Assembly: GCF_013407955.1 (NCBI RefSeq)
Contig: NZ_JACCBU010000001.1
Location: 2,852,001 to 2,916,000 of the forward strand
Direction: 5' to 3'
Length of the DNA stretch: 64,000 nt
Source: Microlunatus parietis
GTDB lineage: Bacteria; Actinomycetota; Actinomycetes; Propionibacteriales; Propionibacteriaceae
Position 1 is the stretch's first letter, and every line of letters begins with the position of its first letter. The position numbers and the translations under genes were made by a program. This document shows, piece after piece, positions 61,436 through 64,000 of this stretch. Under the pieces are notes generated by a model that made no database searches, was not told the origin of the DNA, and saw only the letters and a list, made by a program, of their open reading frames with translations.

Positions 61436-62731
61436 CTACCGCGCGACGTCGGCGTGCCGACGGGAGGCGGCGATCTCCGCGGCACGCCAGCGGCGCTGGT
61501 TCACCACCGCGATCACGCTGGCCAGGCCCGCTGCCACCGCGGCACAGGCGAACGACGAAGCCACGCCCCGGAAGTCGATCATGATGCCGGCGAGCGCCGT
61601 ACCCGCCGCGGCGCCGACCATGTTGGTCGCCGAGAGCAGCGACTGGGCCTCGTTCAGCCGGTAGGCGGGCGTCAGGTGGTCCAGCAGCGCCTGTTGCATG
61701 ATCAACATCGGCGCGATGGTCAGCCCGGTGCAGAACAGCAGCGGCAACAGGGCACCGAGCGGTGCGCCGGCCAGCGCGATCAGCAGCGCGATCGCGACCA
61801 GGAACAGGGCGAACAGGCCGAGGCAGACCGCGACGCCGCGACGCTCGTCGAACCCCCAGGTCCGGGCCCCGAAGGCCAGGCCCCCGACCGCGCTGCCGCC
61901 GGCGATCGCGGCGAACAGGATCCCGACCTTCTCAGTGCCGCCGAGCAACTCGCCCGCCACGCCGGCCATCGAGGTGTCCAGCTGGCCGAAGCCGACGCTG
62001 AGCATGAGCATCACGATCAGCACCGCGGCCACGCCAGGGACGGTCAGGGCCGATCGATGAGTCCGTACGTCAGCAGGCCCAGGGCCGACCAGGTCGCCCG
62101 GCTGCGGAGTGGCCGGCCGGGACCGCCGGGCCGCATCGGTCCGGCAGTACGCGATCCCGCCGACCGCCATACAGCCGGCGGTCACCAGCAACGGCACCAC
62201 CGGCACCGTCAGCGCGAGCAGTGCGGACAACAGCAGCGGGCCGCCGACGAAGATCAACTCGATCGAGGTGGCGTCCAGCGCGAAGGCGACCCGGCGCGAC
62301 TTCGGGTCCGGGAACACCGTCCGCCAGGCCGCCCGCATCGCCGGCGTCACCGGCGAGAAGGACAGACCGGCGCCGAGTGAGATCGCGATCAGGACCGGAA
62401 TGGGCAGGCCGCCGATCGTGGCCAGGGCCAGCAGTGCCGTCAGGCTCGCGCTCACCACACTGGTCGGCAGGATGACCCGGACCTGACCGAACCGGTCCAT
62501 CGCCCGACCCCACAGCGGCGTGCCCACGGCCGAGCCGATCGCGAACGCGCCGGTGACGAACCCGGCCAGGCTGTACGCGTCGCGCTCGGACTGGACCAGC
62601 AGCAGGATGCCCAGCGGCGCCATCGAGATCGGCAGCCGAGCGATCGTCGCCGCCAGGAAGGGCGCGGCCGCCGGCCGGTACCGCAGCAGTTTCAGATAGG
62701 CCCGGAGTCCCGATCCGAGGTCGGCACTCAT
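61436..62731 (-). CDS. MFS transporter
   Basis: 431 residues with 12 membrane helices. The A-motif-like loop is GTPLWGRAMDRFGQVRVILPTS. The two halves are joined by a polar linker (about 205-235). It matches drug- or metabolite-efflux MFS proteins of the YbjJ-like type. No regulator is adjacent. Substrate unknown. Confidence 0.88.
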   Translation of the reverse strand: MSADLGSGLRAYLKLLRYRPAAAPFLAATIARLPISMAPLGILLLVQSERDAYSLAGFVTGAFAIGSAVGTPLWGRAMDRFGQVRVILPTSVVSASLTALLALATIGGLPIPVLIAISLGAGLSFSPVTPAMRAAWRTVFPDPKSRRVAFALDATSIELIFVGGPLLLSALLALTVPVVPLLVTAGCMAVGGIAYCRTDAARRSRPATPQPGDLVGPGPADVRTHRSALTVPGVAAVLIVMLMLSVGFGQLDTSMAGVAGELLGGTEKVGILFAAIAGGSAVGGLAFGARTWGFDERRGVAVCLGLFALFLVAIALLIALAGAPLGALLPLLFCTGLTIAPMLIMQQALLDHLTPAYRLNEAQSLLSATNMVGAAAGTALAGIMIDFRGVASSFACAAVAAGLASVIAVVNQRRWRAAEIAASRRHADVAR

Positions 62732-62813
62732 GCGTCACAACGACAGTTCACCCACAAACGATAACGATCGTCCTCAGACCTTGATCAACCGACCAGTCGC
62801 CACAGAGACGAAT

Positions 62814-63068
62814 TCATCCCTGAGCTTTCGGCTGATCAGTCGGTCCGACCATCGCCGCTTCGATCCTGGCGTCGGCCTCAGCCACTTCTTCCTCGGTGAA
62901 CGCTCCGTGCTCCTGCTGATAGCGCTCCAGTTCCAGGCCGAGCAGATCATGTCGCAGCTGTCGCGCCGCTGCTTCGGAGACCATGCCGGCGACGTCGTCG
63001 GTCAGTTTCCGCAACTCGTCGACCAATCCGGTCGGCAGCGACACGGTGATTCGGGTCGTGTCCTCCAT
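62814..63068 (-). CDS. Ribbon-helix-helix (CopG-like) DNA-binding protein, orphan antitoxin-like
   Basis: 84 residues. N-terminal strand TRITVSLPTGLVDELRKLTDDVAGMVSEAAARQLR is an RHH DNA-binding domain. The C-terminal LERYQQEHGAFTEEEVAEADARIEAAM is acidic and helical, as in type II antitoxins that wrap a toxin. No toxin gene lies downstream (62732-62813 is too short) or upstream. ATG 63068 is supported by the family start. Confidence 0.72.
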   Translation of the reverse strand: MEDTTRITVSLPTGLVDELRKLTDDVAGMVSEAAARQLRHDLLGLELERYQQEHGAFTEEEVAEADARIEAAMVGPTDQPKAQG

Positions 63069-63895
63069 GCGTGAACGGTACGCCCCGCCACCCCATTGCC
63101 CCGATCGGTGGTCGGCCTCCGATCGCGCGGCCCGCGCCCGCGACGACACCGCCACCTCACCCTTCAGGAGCCGCCCCATACCGGTGCCGGTCCAGGCCCG
63201 TCGACGCAAGGGCGGTGCCCGAGCAGCGGCCCGGACCCGTCAGCGCCGCCGGCCTCTACGTCCGCGACGTCGCCCTCCCGCCCAGAGGTCGCCGACCGTA
63301 TACCCCTAAGTTGGTCAAGCGGCTGCCGGCGCGGATTCGGCTCATTGGCAGGCTCGGGCGAGAGCACGATTCGTCAAGGTGGAACCCTGCCTGGTGTCTG
63401 GTGCCCCGGAAGTTCCACGATCCTGATTGATCTCAGGGACAGCATCGGTCCGGTCGCGACCCCACGCGGTCGACCGACCGGGGTTCGAGCTGCGCACGCT
63501 CACGTCGAGTGGACCCGAAGCGCAGAACCGAGCCTGAATCCGTGCCATATCCGTCCGACCCAACCCGGACCCCGCCCGCGTCATCAGGCGCCGCCACGTC
63601 CACCGCTGCCGGTTGCGCGTCGCCCACGAAGTCCTCGACGTGTCGGAATTCCTCCACGGACGAGGCGTTTCCACGTGGTAATGGCGGTTGGGCGCTCGCC
63701 CGTGGAGAAATGCCGACATCGAGGGTGCCGCGTCGGTCCGCACGACGACCACTGGGGCGGGAGCGCAGCGTCGCGGGCATTGAGGGCTCAACGGACACCG
63801 CCGTTGCGTCGACAGCGCCTGGCGTGCGCGGCGCGAGTGGCGGGACGGGGCGCTGTGGCGGTGTCTCCCGTAGCGTGGCGTCCACGGATTCAGGC
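63069..63895. other. About 0.8 kb without a convincing gene
   Basis: Short overlapping frames on both strands, none with a recognised domain. One inverted repeat, GTGGAAC (63379-63385) with GTTCCAC (63412-63418). Base composition is a little less GC-rich than the neighbours. It could hold remnants of displaced genes. Confidence 0.4.
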
Positions 63896-64000
63896 TCAGC
63901 TCCAGCCCGTTGACGCCCGCGGCACCAACTCCATACCGGTCAGCTCGATGCCGTGGTGGGGCCGGCCGTCGATGGCGTCCAGCAGCAGTTCGGCGGCGCG
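63896..64000 (-). CDS. LacI-family regulator, C-terminal end
   Basis: The last 34 residues, open at the right window edge. RAAELLLDAIDGRPHHGIEL followed by TGMELVPRASTGWS is the standard end of LacI/GalR regulators (helix, then the ELVxRxST motif). The DNA-binding part lies outside the window. Confidence 0.8.
   Translation of the reverse strand, partial: RAAELLLDAIDGRPHHGIELTGMELVPRASTGWS

Noticed and set aside
63470..63500. GGGGTTCGAGCTG as a tRNA T-arm
   Set aside because: The flanking bases cannot form the T stem, and no acceptor or anticodon arms are found upstream.

Overview
The window is 64 kb of very GC-rich DNA (roughly 70% by eye). It has dense, often overlapping genes, many GTG starts and a regulator repertoire (MerR, TetR, PadR, LacI, GntR, ECF sigma, two-component) typical of a free-living soil-type actinobacterium. 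UdgX, an RNHCP zinc protein, a DtxR/IdeR-type iron box and many apparently leaderless promoters (TAnnnT ending 6-9 nt before the start codon) fit Actinomycetota. A Propionibacteriales-like host is only a guess. I see no rRNA, tRNA, CRISPR array, prophage or intact insertion sequence.

Layout. 1-7.5 kb: 3' end of a subtilisin-like protease, an AAC(3)-like acetyltransferase, a hydrolase/TetR divergon with duplicated operators, an N-formylglutamate amidohydrolase-like gene, a small secreted Thr/Pro-rich protein and an OmpR-type two-component system. 7.5-14.2 kb: a LacI-controlled sugar ABC importer operon with a dehydrogenase and a TIM-barrel isomerase. 14.2-23.3 kb: a methyltransferase, a MerR/SDR divergon, an acyl-CoA ligase, a kinase-like phosphotransferase, a cold-shock protein, an SDR/TetR divergon, a PAP2 phosphatase and a GH35 beta-galactosidase. 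23.4-27.9 kb: a four-gene overlapping operon behind a DtxR-type box. It encodes a TauD-like dioxygenase, an SbnB-like enzyme, a group III PLP decarboxylase and an SbnA-like enzyme, which suggests an iron-regulated 2,3-diaminopropionate-based metallophore. 28-34 kb: a PPOX-fold protein, an acyltransferase-3 membrane protein, and a sugar-acid catabolic divergon (enolase-superfamily enzyme, unknown TIM-barrel protein, Hyi-like isomerase, GntR).

34-45.7 kb: a TetR-controlled DrrAB-type exporter, a 1.1-kb gene-free stretch carrying a diverged ~180-bp tandem repeat, VOC and PadR genes facing a winged-helix protein across a 28-bp palindrome, a second ABC exporter, a NarL-type two-component system, and an iron-siderophore binding lipoprotein whose start overlaps a second DtxR-like box. 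45.7-54.6 kb: a sulfatase, DinB-like and RNHCP proteins, a beta-lactamase-fold hydrolase, an ECF sigma/DGPF pair, a reductase, TetR, an F420-type oxidoreductase, a cupin and UdgX. 54.6-64 kb: a five-gene oligopeptide ABC importer, an SDR, an MFS transporter, an orphan ribbon-helix-helix protein, about 0.8 kb without a clear gene, and the 3' end of a LacI regulator.

Two window-wide signals stand out. A dispersed element with the core CCTTCGACAGGCTCAGG occurs at least nine times, once inside an ABC ATPase gene and once supplying a stop codon. The palindrome TGATCA is much more frequent than base composition predicts.
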